Shown: positions 7,708 through 16,033 of the stretch, in pieces
How positions within the stretch are numbered: position 1 is the first letter of the stretch
How the letters are laid out: every line of letters begins with the position of its first letter
Origin: Bacteroidota bacterium
GTDB taxonomy: Bacteria; Bacteroidota; Rhodothermia; Rhodothermales; Rubricoccaceae
Direction: 5' to 3'
Assembly: GCA_022561755.1 (NCBI GenBank)
Contig: JADFQN010000015.1
Location: 1-33,348, forward strand
Length of the DNA stretch: 33,348 nucleotides
Program-made: the position numbers and the translations under genes
Notes under the pieces: model-generated
Told to the model about the DNA's origin: nothing
What the model saw: the letters and a program-made list of their open reading frames with translations, nothing else
Database searches by the model: none

Positions 7708-8571
7708 ATGACGCGCAACGCTTTGCTTGAGTCCTTCGTCGCCCGGCTGGAAGACGCGCACATCGAAGACGCCCGGCGAAACGCCGAATGGATTATTGAA
7801 AATGTTCTCGGCCTCTCGAAAGCGGTCCTCTACGCCCACGCCGACGTATCGGTAACGGGGCCTGAGCGTGAGCACGGGGAAGACCTCCTCCTTCGCCGAC
7901 TTCGCCGCGAACCCATCCAGTATGTATTGGAGCGGGCAGATTTCTTTGGGCTTAGCCTGCGCGTAACTCCCGCGGTTTTGATACCGCGCCCGGAAACTGA
8001 AGAGGTGGTGGCAGAAGCGCTTCGCAGGATGGAAGAGCTGGAAGCCCCGTGGGTGCTCGATGCGGGAACGGGCAGCGGCGCCATCGCGCTGGCTATCAAG
8101 CACAAGCGGCCGGATGCTGAAGTGTTCGCGTGCGACATCTCGGAGGCTGCATTGGCCGTTGCAGCCGAGAATGCTGAGCGTCTCAAGCTGGAGGTCTCCT
8201 TTATTCATGCGGATGTGCTCGATCCGGCGTTCGCCCACGATGTGTCGCCGGTGTTCGATATCGTGGTCTCCAACCCACCCTACGTCCCCGACAGTGAGCG
8301 AGGAACCCTTCAGCCGGAAGTGGGAGCCTATGAGCCCGGCATGGCCCTGTTCGTCCCTGACGACGATCCGCTCCGCTTCTACCGGTCATTCGCGGGGCAT
8401 GCCCCCTTTCTCCTGAAACCAGGCGGATGGTTCGTGGTCGAGACTCACGAAGACCACGGCAAAGATGTATGTAGCCTATTTGCTGCTTCCGACCTGCACG
8501 ACGTAGCGCTCAGGAACGACCTCGCTGGGCGGCCTCGCATCGTATCCGCTCGCTTCCAAGCCGACGCATGA
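7708..8571 (+). CDS. prmC: Peptide chain release factor N5-glutamine methyltransferase
   Basis: A 287-residue AdoMet-dependent enzyme that methylates the Gln of the GGQ motif in release factors 1 and 2. The diagnostic NPPYVP is at 189-194. It is preceded by VLDAGTGSGAIALAI (AdoMet-binding glycine loop) and IPRPETEEVV, both hallmarks of PrmC/HemK. The N-terminal helical domain (about 1-80) that binds the release factor is present. ATG 7708 gives the usual family length; earlier in-frame codons back to 7624 would add an atypical leader. The usual partner prfA is not adjacent. Its TGA overlaps the ATG of the next gene (ATGA). Confidence 0.93.
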   Translation: MTRNALLESFVARLEDAHIEDARRNAEWIIENVLGLSKAVLYAHADVSVTGPEREHGEDLLLRRLRREPIQYVLERADFFGLSLRVTPAVLIPRPETEEVVAEALRRMEELEAPWVLDAGTGSGAIALAIKHKRPDAEVFACDISEAALAVAAENAERLKLEVSFIHADVLDPAFAHDVSPVFDIVVSNPPYVPDSERGTLQPEVGAYEPGMALFVPDDDPLRFYRSFAGHAPFLLKPGGWFVVETHEDHGKDVCSLFAASDLHDVALRNDLAGRPRIVSARFQADA

Positions 8572-8897
8572 TGCTTCGCATAGATCGCGCGCACGTGCCG
8601 CAAGGGCTCATTCGCAGTGCGAAAACGTATACTCTCGTCCTGAGCGACGACGGGCTCTATTTTCTGCATGTAGGGCCTGCGCTGGGAATGGCTGTCAGGC
8701 CAAAGAACGGCTTCGAGCAGGGCGCCGTCAACTTTGCCCTCAACCGTGTCGCGCGGAAGGTGAAGGAAGGTGAAGAACGCCTCGCAGCAGCTTCTATTGA
8801 GGAGTGGGCTATGGGGATGCGCAGTGCGTTCTATGTTGCGGAGGCTGTGGATCAATTCAGGCGTCAGGAGGACTGCGGACGGAAAACTGAAGGCTGA
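8568..8897 (+). CDS. Conserved-looking hypothetical protein, coupled to prmC
   Basis: A 109-residue protein, start overlapping the prmC stop in ATGA (or two residues shorter from the second ATG). It opens with a mixed strand region (TYTLVLSDDGLYFLHVGPALGMAV). A charged helix follows (GAVNFALNRVARKVKEGEERL), and the end is helical (AMGMRSAFYVAEAVDQFRRQ). There is no signal peptide or membrane segment. The first half resembles the strand-rich start of a PH- or DUF-type domain, but I do not recognise the family. The overlap makes translational coupling with prmC likely. Confidence 0.6.
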   Translation: MMLRIDRAHVPQGLIRSAKTYTLVLSDDGLYFLHVGPALGMAVRPKNGFEQGAVNFALNRVARKVKEGEERLAAASIEEWAMGMRSAFYVAEAVDQFRRQEDCGRKTEG

Positions 8898-8910
8898 GTG
8901 CAGGTGCAGG

Positions 8911-8987
8911 GGCAACCTTCAACCTGAAACCTTCAATCCTTATCCCTCTTACTTCGGATCGATACCTCCAAAACCTGACCCCTGACA
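8911..8987 (-). repeat. Heptad-phased intergenic repeat, inverted relative to 601-779
   Basis: CAACCTTCAACCTGAAACCTTCAA (read here in pieces CAACCTT, CAACCTG, AAACCTT, CAATCCT) is the reverse complement of the GGTTTCAGGTTGAAG unit upstream of bamD. CCTGACCCCTGACA at 8974-8987 echoes the C-rich array there. It lies just after the small gene coupled to prmC. Confidence 0.65.
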
Positions 8988-8990
8988 CAT

Positions 8991-9041
8991 GAATGGATCT
9001 ACCGCCGCCGCAGTAGAATCGTCCTAAATCCGACAGACTTC
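8991..9041 (+). repeat. Family B element, right-end fragment B1
   Basis: The sequence ACCGCCGCCGCAGTAGAATC, then CCTAAATCCGACAGACTTCT, matches the right third of the full-length family B copies. The left part is missing. It ends about 14 bp from the stop codon of the minus-strand thioredoxin gene. Confidence 0.7.
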
Positions 9042-9055
9042 TGGCCGCCGGAACT

Positions 9056-9595
9056 TCAGCCGCCGTAGCCTTCGCTGGCCTCGATCATTTCCACGTAGTC
9101 GCCGAACTCCATCATCTCGTAGGCGCGCTCCTGCACGTACCGGAGCACGAGGAGGAACCGCTCGGGCGGGATGTATCTGGGCGCATGTGTCATGTAGCTG
9201 CCGTTCGAATCCACAAAGATCGTTGTGGGCGTGCTGCTGACGCCGAGGGCCTCACCTAGCTCGCTCATAGGAACCTGCCCGCCAAAGAAGTTGACTGGTT
9301 CCGGGCTCTCGATGTCCAGCCGCGTGACTTTGTAGTGTTCTGCGAGGTACGCCTGAACCGCGTCGTCGGTATAGGTTGTGGCGTCTTGCTCGCGGCACCA
9401 TCCGCACCACGTCGCATAGGCGTGGATGAGCACGATGTCGCCGTCGTTTTGGGCTGACGCCACGGCATCGTCCATCGGAAGCCAGTTCGGGCTGTCTTCG
9501 GGGTACTCTGCAGCCGATTGGGCAACCGTCTGGGCAGCCGCGGGCACAGCAGCCAGAAGGAGAAGCACAGCGAGCGCGGCACTGAGTCGAGTCAT
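9056..9595 (-). CDS. Secreted thioredoxin-fold protein (CGWC)
   Basis: A 179-residue protein with a clear signal peptide (about residues 1-21, AVPAAAQ). Its thioredoxin domain contains AYATWCGWCREQD with Cys64 and Cys67, and the cis-proline in STPTTIF. The pattern 'Y..WCgwC..q...t' and the extended C-terminal helix resemble thioredoxin_7/SoxW-like periplasmic proteins. It is predicted to act as a periplasmic thiol reductase or oxidase. It starts inside the end of the glycosyltransferase gene (4-bp ATGA overlap), so the two are translated from one message. Confidence 0.82.
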   Translation of the reverse strand: MTRLSAALAVLLLLAAVPAAAQTVAQSAAEYPEDSPNWLPMDDAVASAQNDGDIVLIHAYATWCGWCREQDATTYTDDAVQAYLAEHYKVTRLDIESPEPVNFFGGQVPMSELGEALGVSSTPTTIFVDSNGSYMTHAPRYIPPERFLLVLRYVQERAYEMMEFGDYVEMIEASEGYGG

Positions 9596-10797
9596 TCCGT
9601 CAGGAGGTCGTGAATTAGTTGCTGGAAACGAGTAGCCTCACGTTCCCAAGCGTATGCGTTCAAGGCTTTGGCCGCATTGGCACGCCAGCGAGCCCGATCG
9701 GTTTCATTGAAAAGTGCTCGCCTTAGAGAAGTGATGAGCTTTTGGCGATCGTTTGGATCAACGACAAGACCGACGTCAAAACTTTCGACCACGTGCTGCA
9801 CCTCCGGAGTTCGGCCGGCTAGCACGGGGATGCCGGCCATAAGGTACTCGAAGAGCTTGTTGGGTAGCGCCAACCGAAGGCTTTCGGTCAGTGGCTCGGT
9901 CAGCATGGCGCCAAGGTCTGCGGAGGCCGTATAGTATGGAAGCGCGTCGGGAGGTGTGAAGGGGAGAAAACGGGCGCGTTCTCCCAAGGGCGCGGCCAGG
10001 CGTTTGGCGTTCGCCTCAAACGGCCCATCTCCGATGACGACCAGTTGAGCATCCGGTACCTCGGCCACTGCATCAATCAGCTGAGGAAGGCCACGCCCCT
10101 CACGCAAGCCACCCTGGTACAGAACGATGCGACGGTTCTCCGGAACCTTGAGTTCTTCGCGAAGCCGGTTGGATCTGGGGATGCTCGTGTGCGCTGGTAC
10201 GTTGTGCAACACAAGGGGCCGCTCGATTCCATAGGCCGTGGCCAGGCGGCCGGCAATACTACTATTGACCGTAAGAACGGCATCTGCCCGGCGGATATAC
10301 CGCTTTTCAACGGCCGTCCAGACACCCCGTACCCATGGCCGTCCTGCGGTCGAATCGAGGTGCGCGTAGAGTTCGCGGGAATCAAAGACAAGCCGTCCAC
10401 CATGTTTGCTCGAAGCGGCGGCCAGCGCGGGCAGCGTATACAGGTCGCTCGCTATGTAAACTGCCGCAGGGATTTCGCTCGCTGCGCTGCTGAACAGGCG
10501 ATGCACCCGCCAGAAAAAACGTGGACCCCGGCCCCGTGGCACTGGCATCGCTCGGACGTGCAGGTTGGGTCCAAGCGGCAGCCCTTCAGCGAAATCCTCA
10601 TCCTCCGGTTGTTCACCGAGCATGAGAACCTCGACAAACGCCCCCATTTCTCTGAGCGCACGAAGCTGACGCAGTGCCCGCGAAGAGTTTCGCGCGTCTC
10701 CGACCAGGGCAAAGAGAATGTGCGGCCGTCCATCCTGAGTCGGTGGGGCCTTCCCTGCAGGTTCTACAGGGGACACAAGGGAGGAAGCCGGGGGCAT
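9592..10797 (-). CDS. Glycosyltransferase family 4 (group 1), GT-B fold
   Basis: About 401 residues. The C-terminal half carries the group 1 features: RIVLYQGGLREGRGLPQLIDAVAEVPDAQLVVIGDGPFE, then a hydrophobic loop with TEPLTESLRLALPNKLFEYLMAGIPVLAGR, where the EX7E-type donor-sugar site lies (Glu around LTESLRLALPNKLFEY). The N-terminal half is an acceptor domain with a DSRELYAHL stretch. It is predicted to transfer a sugar from a nucleotide donor onto a glycan, lipid or small molecule; acceptor unknown. ATG at 10797 is preferred to an in-frame GTG six codons upstream. It is coupled to the secreted thioredoxin gene downstream and diverges from htrA. Confidence 0.83.
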   Translation of the reverse strand: MPPASSLVSPVEPAGKAPPTQDGRPHILFALVGDARNSSRALRQLRALREMGAFVEVLMLGEQPEDEDFAEGLPLGPNLHVRAMPVPRGRGPRFFWRVHRLFSSAASEIPAAVYIASDLYTLPALAAASSKHGGRLVFDSRELYAHLDSTAGRPWVRGVWTAVEKRYIRRADAVLTVNSSIAGRLATAYGIERPLVLHNVPAHTSIPRSNRLREELKVPENRRIVLYQGGLREGRGLPQLIDAVAEVPDAQLVVIGDGPFEANAKRLAAPLGERARFLPFTPPDALPYYTASADLGAMLTEPLTESLRLALPNKLFEYLMAGIPVLAGRTPEVQHVVESFDVGLVVDPNDRQKLITSLRRALFNETDRARWRANAAKALNAYAWEREATRFQQLIHDLLTE

Positions 10798-10994
10798 GCA
10801 TTGCTTGTAAATCACGTAAAGCTACGCCGGCTGGAGGGTGGCCGAAACGAAACGCCGAACCTTCTCGGTGCGTATGTTAGCCGCCCACTCAGAACCCCTG
10901 CGCACTCCTCGCGAGTCGATTGTAAAGCAGGACAAGGCACCATCATCCAACACTCTGTCGTTGACTACACCTCGGTGAAAGCCCGACTATTCTC
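10798..10994. promoter_or_regulatory. Divergent intergenic region between glycosyltransferase and htrA
   Basis: These ~197 bp lie between the starts of two divergently read genes and must hold promoters for both. I could not identify a convincing -33/-7 (TTG...TAnnTTTG) or sigma-70-like pair. No repeat element is present here, unlike most gaps in the window. Confidence 0.35.
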
Positions 10995-12599
10995 ATGACC
11001 ACACGACGCGTTTTGCTCGGCCTCGCCTTTTTGGCAGCGGGCGTCCTTTTGGGCGTCGTCGTGGCCGAAGTGTTGCATGTGAATGATCAGCCTTCGGGGG
11101 AGGAATCGTCTTCTGCACAAGCCGCTCCGCCCCCTGCGGCCAGCGAGCCGGTTCAAATCGGCAACCCCAATCCACCGCCTCCCCCCACCGTTCCCGAGTT
11201 GATATCGCTGAACACGTTGTTCAAGCAAGTATCGGCCAACGTTACCCCATCGGTCGTGTTCATTCGGGTGGAAACGGACGTAGGTGGCGACGGCGCTCTG
11301 CCCGAGGACGGCTTCCACGACAACGTGGGCCCATTTCTTCCGCGCCGGCGGACGAGCGCAGGGAGCGGCGTCATCTTGTCGCCGGACGGCTACGTGGTTA
11401 CGAACAACCACGTGGTGGAAGGCGCCTCACGCATTCGCGTCCTGCTCAACGATAAGCGCGAGTACGACGCCGAACTGATCGGCACCGACCCTACCACCGA
11501 CATCGCCATTGTGCGCCTGCTGGAGGTTAATCTGGACGACGATGCCAGTGCGCTCCCCGTGGCCACTCTCGGCGACTCCGACGCGCTGGAAGTGGGCGAG
11601 TGGGTGTTGGCCGTGGGCAATCCGTTCCGGCTGACAAGCACGGTGACGGCGGGGATTGTCAGCGCGCTTCGCCGGCAGGTGGATATCATCGACGATCCGT
11701 TCCGCATCGAGGATTTCATTCAGACCGACGCCGCTATCAATCCGGGCAACTCGGGCGGCGCGCTTGTTAACATGAGGGGCGAGGTGGTGGGTATCGCCAC
11801 GGCCATCGCCACCGAGAGCGGCGCCTACGAGGGCTACGGGTTTGCTGTCCCTATCAATCTGGTTGAACGTGTGGCTACCGACCTGATTGAGCGGGGCGAA
11901 GTGCTGCGAGGCTATTTGGCCGTTGAGATCCGCCCGGTAACAGCCGCCGACGCACAGGAGCTTGGCATGTCGAGAATAGAGGGCGTGATCATAGCCAGTG
12001 TTGCAGACGACGGCCCGGCGGCGCGGGCGGGGATTCGGGCGCGGGATGTGCTGCTGAGTGTAGACGGCCGGCCTGTTGATGAGCCGAATCAGTTTCAGAG
12101 CCGAGTGGCGTTGCGACGGCCCGGCGAGTCGGTGACGCTGGAGGTCTGGCGAGCCGGTGAGTTACAAACCCTGGAGGCTGTGCTCATCGGCCGCGACGAC
12201 GCAGCCTTCGAGGGCTGGCTGGCGGACCTCGGCGAGCGCAATCCTCAGCAAGCGCTAGAAGACATTCCGCCCGACGCTGCTCCGCCCGATGCTCCGCGAT
12301 ATGAAGCCGAAGATTGGGGGGTCCGATTCCGTGACCTGACACCTTCCGAGCGGCGATCCTTTGGCGTTTCAGGCGGTGCATTCGTCGAGAACATTGCCGA
12401 CGGAAGCGCGGCCGAAGTCGATGGACTTCCTGTTGGGAGCGTCGTCACGCGCGTAGAAGATCGTCCCGTCTCTTCCGCCGAGGAGGCCCTGGCGGTCCTC
12501 GGGGTATTGGCGGAACGTGAGGTCCCGGCCTTGCTGCGTGTTCGTAGAAGCGATGGGGTTACGGCGTTTTACGACCTCGCGTCGCCGTACGTAGACTGA
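10995..12599 (+). CDS. HtrA/DegP-type periplasmic serine protease with PDZ domains
   Basis: A 534-residue S1C protease. Residues 7-27 form a signal anchor or uncleaved signal, followed by a Pro-rich linker (about 44-66). The catalytic triad is visible: His139 in VVTNNHVVEG, Asp169 in TDIAIV, Ser253 in NPGNSGGALVN. A first PDZ domain covers about 305-400 (IEGVIIASVADDGPAARAGI) and a second, more divergent one about 440-530 (GAFVENIADGSAAEVDGLPVG). The enzyme degrades or refolds misfolded envelope proteins. Its TGA stop overlaps the aroC ATG by one base (TGATG), giving tight coupling of an envelope protease with chorismate synthase. That pairing is odd and probably reflects compact gene packing. 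Confidence 0.92.
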   Translation: MTTRRVLLGLAFLAAGVLLGVVVAEVLHVNDQPSGEESSSAQAAPPPAASEPVQIGNPNPPPPPTVPELISLNTLFKQVSANVTPSVVFIRVETDVGGDGALPEDGFHDNVGPFLPRRRTSAGSGVILSPDGYVVTNNHVVEGASRIRVLLNDKREYDAELIGTDPTTDIAIVRLLEVNLDDDASALPVATLGDSDALEVGEWVLAVGNPFRLTSTVTAGIVSALRRQVDIIDDPFRIEDFIQTDAAINPGNSGGALVNMRGEVVGIATAIATESGAYEGYGFAVPINLVERVATDLIERGEVLRGYLAVEIRPVTAADAQELGMSRIEGVIIASVADDGPAARAGIRARDVLLSVDGRPVDEPNQFQSRVALRRPGESVTLEVWRAGELQTLEAVLIGRDDAAFEGWLADLGERNPQQALEDIPPDAAPPDAPRYEAEDWGVRFRDLTPSERRSFGVSGGAFVENIADGSAAEVDGLPVGSVVTRVEDRPVSSAEEALAVLGVLAEREVPALLRVRRSDGVTAFYDLASPYVD

Positions 12600-13795
12600 T
12601 GATTCGCTATCTGACGGCAGGCGAATCGCACGGCGCCGCCCTGATCGGCATCGTGGAGGGAATGCCGGCGGGTGTGCCGCTCACAACCGAAGACATTGAC
12701 GACCACCTTGCACGGCGGTGGCTGGGGTTTGGGCGAGGCGGACGCGCCAGGATCGAGCAGGATCGCGTTGAACTTCTGTCAGGTGTTCGTTTCGGGAAAA
12801 CAATAGGCAGCCCGATCGCACTACGTTTGGAGAATGCGGCGCACCATAAAGACCGCTCCGACTGGCCGAACGTGATGGCCATCGGCGGTTCCGGCGAAGG
12901 CATCGAGCCTGTGACGCTGCCGCGTCCTGGACACGCCGATCTGGCCGGAGCACAGAAGTATGGTTTCGACGACATCCGGCCCGTCATCGAGCGGGCGAGC
13001 GCCCGCGAAACGGCGATGCGCGTTGCCTGCTGCTCCGTGGCAAGGGCCATGCTCCGGCATCTGGGAATCGAGGTGGGGAGCCACGTTGTTCGCATCGGGA
13101 TCGTGGGCTGGGAGGACACCGGAGCATGGCAAGAGCAGGTGGGATTGCTGGTCTCAGAAGGCGGAGCACGAGCGGTGTATGAAGCCGCGGATGAAAGCAA
13201 CGTCCGCATGCTCGACAATGATTTGACTGATGCGGCCGTCGAACACATCAAGGAAACGAAAGCCGCCGGCGACTCGCTTGGGGGCTCCTACGAAGTTGTG
13301 GCAACGGGTGTACCCGTGGGTCTGGGTTCGTACGTCCACTGGGATCGCCGTCTCGACGGTCGGTTGGCGCAGGCCATCCTCTCCATTCAGGGCCAGAAGG
13401 CTGTGGAAATCGGCGATGGGTTTTCTGGCGGCTCAACCCCCGGCTCGCAGTTCCATGACCCGATCACAGAGGATGAGCAAGGCCATCATCTCACACGCGG
13501 AAGTAACCGAGCAGGCGGGATAGAGGGAGGAGTCTCGAACGGTATGCCGATCATCGTTCGCGGCGTCATGAAACCCATCCCCACCCTCGTCAAACCCCTA
13601 GAAACGGTGGATATCTCAACGGGGGAAGCTCAGCCCACCCGCTACGAACGCAGCGACGTGACGAGCGTACCGGCTGCCTCAACCGTTGCCGAAGCCACCG
13701 TCGCGTGGGTGCTCGCCGCAGCCCTGCTGGAGCGCTACGGCGGTGATACGTTCGAGCAGGTAGAGCAGCGTTTGGCATTGGATGCGGCCACGTAA
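12599..13795 (+). CDS. aroC: Chorismate synthase
   Basis: A 398-residue enzyme that converts EPSP to chorismate at the end of the shikimate pathway, using reduced FMN. The N-terminal AGESHGAALIGIVEGMPAG is the first family signature. The second is around RPGHADLAGAQKYGFDDIRPVIERASARETAMRVA, and SGGSTPGSQFHD is near residue 280. The long length (about 390-400) is that of the Gram-positive/Bacteroidota class. It starts one base inside the htrA stop. It supplies chorismate for phenylalanine and tyrosine synthesis, which also gives the substrate of phhA in this window. Confidence 0.95.
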   Translation: MIRYLTAGESHGAALIGIVEGMPAGVPLTTEDIDDHLARRWLGFGRGGRARIEQDRVELLSGVRFGKTIGSPIALRLENAAHHKDRSDWPNVMAIGGSGEGIEPVTLPRPGHADLAGAQKYGFDDIRPVIERASARETAMRVACCSVARAMLRHLGIEVGSHVVRIGIVGWEDTGAWQEQVGLLVSEGGARAVYEAADESNVRMLDNDLTDAAVEHIKETKAAGDSLGGSYEVVATGVPVGLGSYVHWDRRLDGRLAQAILSIQGQKAVEIGDGFSGGSTPGSQFHDPITEDEQGHHLTRGSNRAGGIEGGVSNGMPIIVRGVMKPIPTLVKPLETVDISTGEAQPTRYERSDVTSVPAASTVAEATVAWVLAAALLERYGGDTFEQVEQRLALDAAT

Positions 13796-13831
13796 CGGTC
13801 TACCTTCGGGCGAGCCATCTCATGCTTCCCA

Positions 13832-14278
13832 ATGCGCGTTCTTGCCCTCTTCGGACTATGCCTCTTCGCAGCGGTGTCGGCGCAGTCGCACCCAGGCGAT
13901 ATCGGTGCTCAACCAGAGCCTGGCCGGTTTGCAGTGTATGGTGAGTTGCTAGGCGCGGGGCCGATCGCGTCCGCTCACATCGAGGCGACGGTGCTCTCAC
14001 CTCTCTATGTTCGGGTTGGTCTTGGCGTAGGTGTGCCGGCCACACTTAGCGCCGGCGCTGGTGTAACGATTGGCCAACACCGTGTCCGGCCCGACTTTGC
14101 GATTACTGGTGTGGTTTTTTTCGACGGGCTGGGGCCTGTCATCATGCCGTTCGCAGGAATCCGCGTTATTTCGGACAGTGGCTCCAACTTTCGGATCGGC
14201 GTGTCAGCCTGGCTGGTTCCTGAATCGCGCAGCATCATTTTTCCCTGGCCATCGATTGGGTTTGGTGGACGGCTTTGA
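13832..14278 (+). CDS. Small secreted beta-rich protein, unknown function
   Basis: A 148-residue protein with a signal peptide (residues 1-17, FAAVSAQ). The remainder is Gly-rich alternating strands (VYGELLGAGPIASAHIEA, YVRVGLGVGVPATLSAGAG, PFAGIRVIS) ending in FGGRL, consistent with a small outer-membrane beta-barrel or a barrel fragment. I do not recognise the family. The ending and strand pattern resemble the lipoprotein at 23061, which also has GLRV and a terminal GRLL segment. The crtI frame starts 11 bp after its stop. Confidence 0.5.
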   Translation: MRVLALFGLCLFAAVSAQSHPGDIGAQPEPGRFAVYGELLGAGPIASAHIEATVLSPLYVRVGLGVGVPATLSAGAGVTIGQHRVRPDFAITGVVFFDGLGPVIMPFAGIRVISDSGSNFRIGVSAWLVPESRSIIFPWPSIGFGGRL

Positions 14279-14288
14279 ACTGAGGCCA

Positions 14289-15821
14289 ATGGCTCGGCGC
14301 CGAGACACGACGCTCAACACACGAACGGAACTCCTCCCTATAAAACCCGACGCACCGCACGTCGTGGTTATCGGCGCGGGGTTTGGGGGATTGGCGGCAG
14401 CGACTCGGCTGCTGGTTCGCGGCTACCGTGTCACGGTTGTGGAGCGGCTCGATCAGCCCGGAGGCCGAGCGCGCGTGTTCAAACAGGATGGCTATACGTT
14501 TGATGCCGGTCCGACGCTCATCACGGCTCCCTTCCTGTTCGATGAGCTGTGGGAGCTGGCCGGGAAGCGTCGCGAGGATACGGTCGAGTTCGTCCCGATC
14601 GATCCGTTCTACCGCATCCGGCTCGATTCAGGGGAGGTGTTCAATTACACAGGCGACGCGGAGGCCATGCGACAGGAAATCGCGCGGTTCAATCCGGCAG
14701 ATGTAGACGGCTTCGAGCGCTTTCTGAAAAAGAGCGAGCGCATTTTCGAGGTCGGGTTCACAAAGTTGGGCCACGTGCCGTTCGGCAGAGCATCCGACAT
14801 GGTCCGCATCGCTCCCTCGATGATCGCGCTGGAGAGCTACCGGACGGTGTATGGCCTCGTCTCGAAATACATCAAGGACCCGAGACTGCGGCAGGTGTTC
14901 TCATTCCACCCCCTCCTCGTCGGCGGCAACCCATTCTCGACAACCTCCATTTACACGCTCATAACGTTTCTCGAGCGTAAGTGGGGCGTGTGGTATGCGA
15001 TGGGAGGAACCGGAACTCTCGTCCGTGGCCTCGCTGACCTCATCACTGACCTCGGAGGCACGTTCCGTTTCGGCGAAACAGTGGAAGAGATCACGGTGGA
15101 TCGAGGCAAGGCTACGGGCGTCCGACTTGCATCCGGCGAGCACATCCCGGCCGACCTCGTCGTCTCCAACGCAGACGTCGCCTGGACCTACAAGCACCTC
15201 ATCCGCCCTGAGCACCGCAGAAAGTGGACGGATGCGAAGATCGGCCGTGCCAGGCTCTCGATAAGCCTGTTCGTCTGGTATTTCGGCACGGATCGCACCT
15301 ACGACGACGTCGCCCACCACACCATTTTACTTGGGCCGCGCTACCTGGGGTTGTTGAAGGACATCTTCCACCATCACAAGCTGACCGAAGATTTCTCGCT
15401 CTACCTCCACCGGCCCACGGCCACCGATCCCGGCATGGCGCCCGAGGGCCACGATGCTTTTTACGTGCTCTCTCCCGTGCCGCACCTCGACAGCGGAACC
15501 GACTGGCAGGCTGAGACGGAGCGATACCGCAGGCGAATGGAGCACTATCTGGAGGGCACCGTGCTCCCCAATCTCTCGGAGCACCTCACAACGAGCCTCA
15601 CACTCACCCCCCAAGGTTTTCTGGACGACTACCTGTCGGTAAAGGGCTCGGCCTTCTCCTTCGAGCCCATCCTGGCGCAAAGCGCCTACTTCCGCCCGCA
15701 CAACAAAAGCGAGGACGTGGAAGGGCTCTATCTGGTTGGCGCGGGCACGCATCCCGGGGCCGGGATGCCAGGGGTGCTTTCATCTGCGCGGGTGCTGGAC
15801 AGCGTGGTACCGGATCCGTGA
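14289..15821 (+). CDS. crtI: Phytoene desaturase family FAD-dependent carotenoid enzyme
   Basis: A 510-residue protein. The Rossmann FAD site VVVIGAGFGGLAAATRL is at about 25-41, with Glu52 at the end of the second strand and QPGGRAR at 56-61. The C-terminal GLYLVGAGTHPGAGMPGVLSSA is the bacterial-type CrtI/CrtN signature. It is predicted to introduce double bases' worth of conjugation into phytoene to give lycopene or neurosporene at the membrane. ATG 14289 gives the family length; an in-frame open stretch to 14070 overlaps the preceding gene and is not used. No crtB, crtY or bacteriorhodopsin-type gene is adjacent. Related desaturases with other substrates (CrtN, CrtP, retinol saturase-like) cannot be excluded. 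Confidence 0.88.
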   Translation: MARRRDTTLNTRTELLPIKPDAPHVVVIGAGFGGLAAATRLLVRGYRVTVVERLDQPGGRARVFKQDGYTFDAGPTLITAPFLFDELWELAGKRREDTVEFVPIDPFYRIRLDSGEVFNYTGDAEAMRQEIARFNPADVDGFERFLKKSERIFEVGFTKLGHVPFGRASDMVRIAPSMIALESYRTVYGLVSKYIKDPRLRQVFSFHPLLVGGNPFSTTSIYTLITFLERKWGVWYAMGGTGTLVRGLADLITDLGGTFRFGETVEEITVDRGKATGVRLASGEHIPADLVVSNADVAWTYKHLIRPEHRRKWTDAKIGRARLSISLFVWYFGTDRTYDDVAHHTILLGPRYLGLLKDIFHHHKLTEDFSLYLHRPTATDPGMAPEGHDAFYVLSPVPHLDSGTDWQAETERYRRRMEHYLEGTVLPNLSEHLTTSLTLTPQGFLDDYLSVKGSAFSFEPILAQSAYFRPHNKSEDVEGLYLVGAGTHPGAGMPGVLSSARVLDSVVPDP

Positions 15822-15869
15822 TAAGCCACGATAGGCATCCCGGGTGCGCCTCGCCAGTTGTCTCCCTAA

Positions 15870-16029
15870 GAGGCTGTTGAATTACGTGCTCTGTCGCCGA
15901 GACGAGCGCATCTCGGTTGAGATCAAGGTGCGAGATCGTAATCGAATCGGTGATTCGGCGAGCATATCGCAACGCTGAGATCGGCCGAGAGGTGCCGTCG
16001 CAGGCAGGATGACGTATTTCAACAGCCTC
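15870..16029 (-). mobile_element. Family A element, copy A4, with CTAA target duplication
   Basis: It runs from GAGGCTGTTGAATTACGTG to GACGTATTTCAACAGCCTC. CTAA is directly repeated at 15866-15869 and 16030-16033. Relative to A3 it is inverted. Its core contains the reverse complement of the conserved CGAATC-ACC-GATTCG hairpin and of the GCGTTGCGATAT stretch shared with A2, A5 and A6. So subtypes I and II are one family. Its right end sits exactly at the 5' limit of the DUF6519-like pseudogene. Confidence 0.85.
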
Positions 16030-16033
16030 CTAA

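Noticed and set aside
10045-10998. Plus-strand open frame opposite the glycosyltransferase gene
   Set aside because: The glycosyltransferase frame has clear GT-B motifs; the opposite frame has atypical composition and extends across a probable promoter region.
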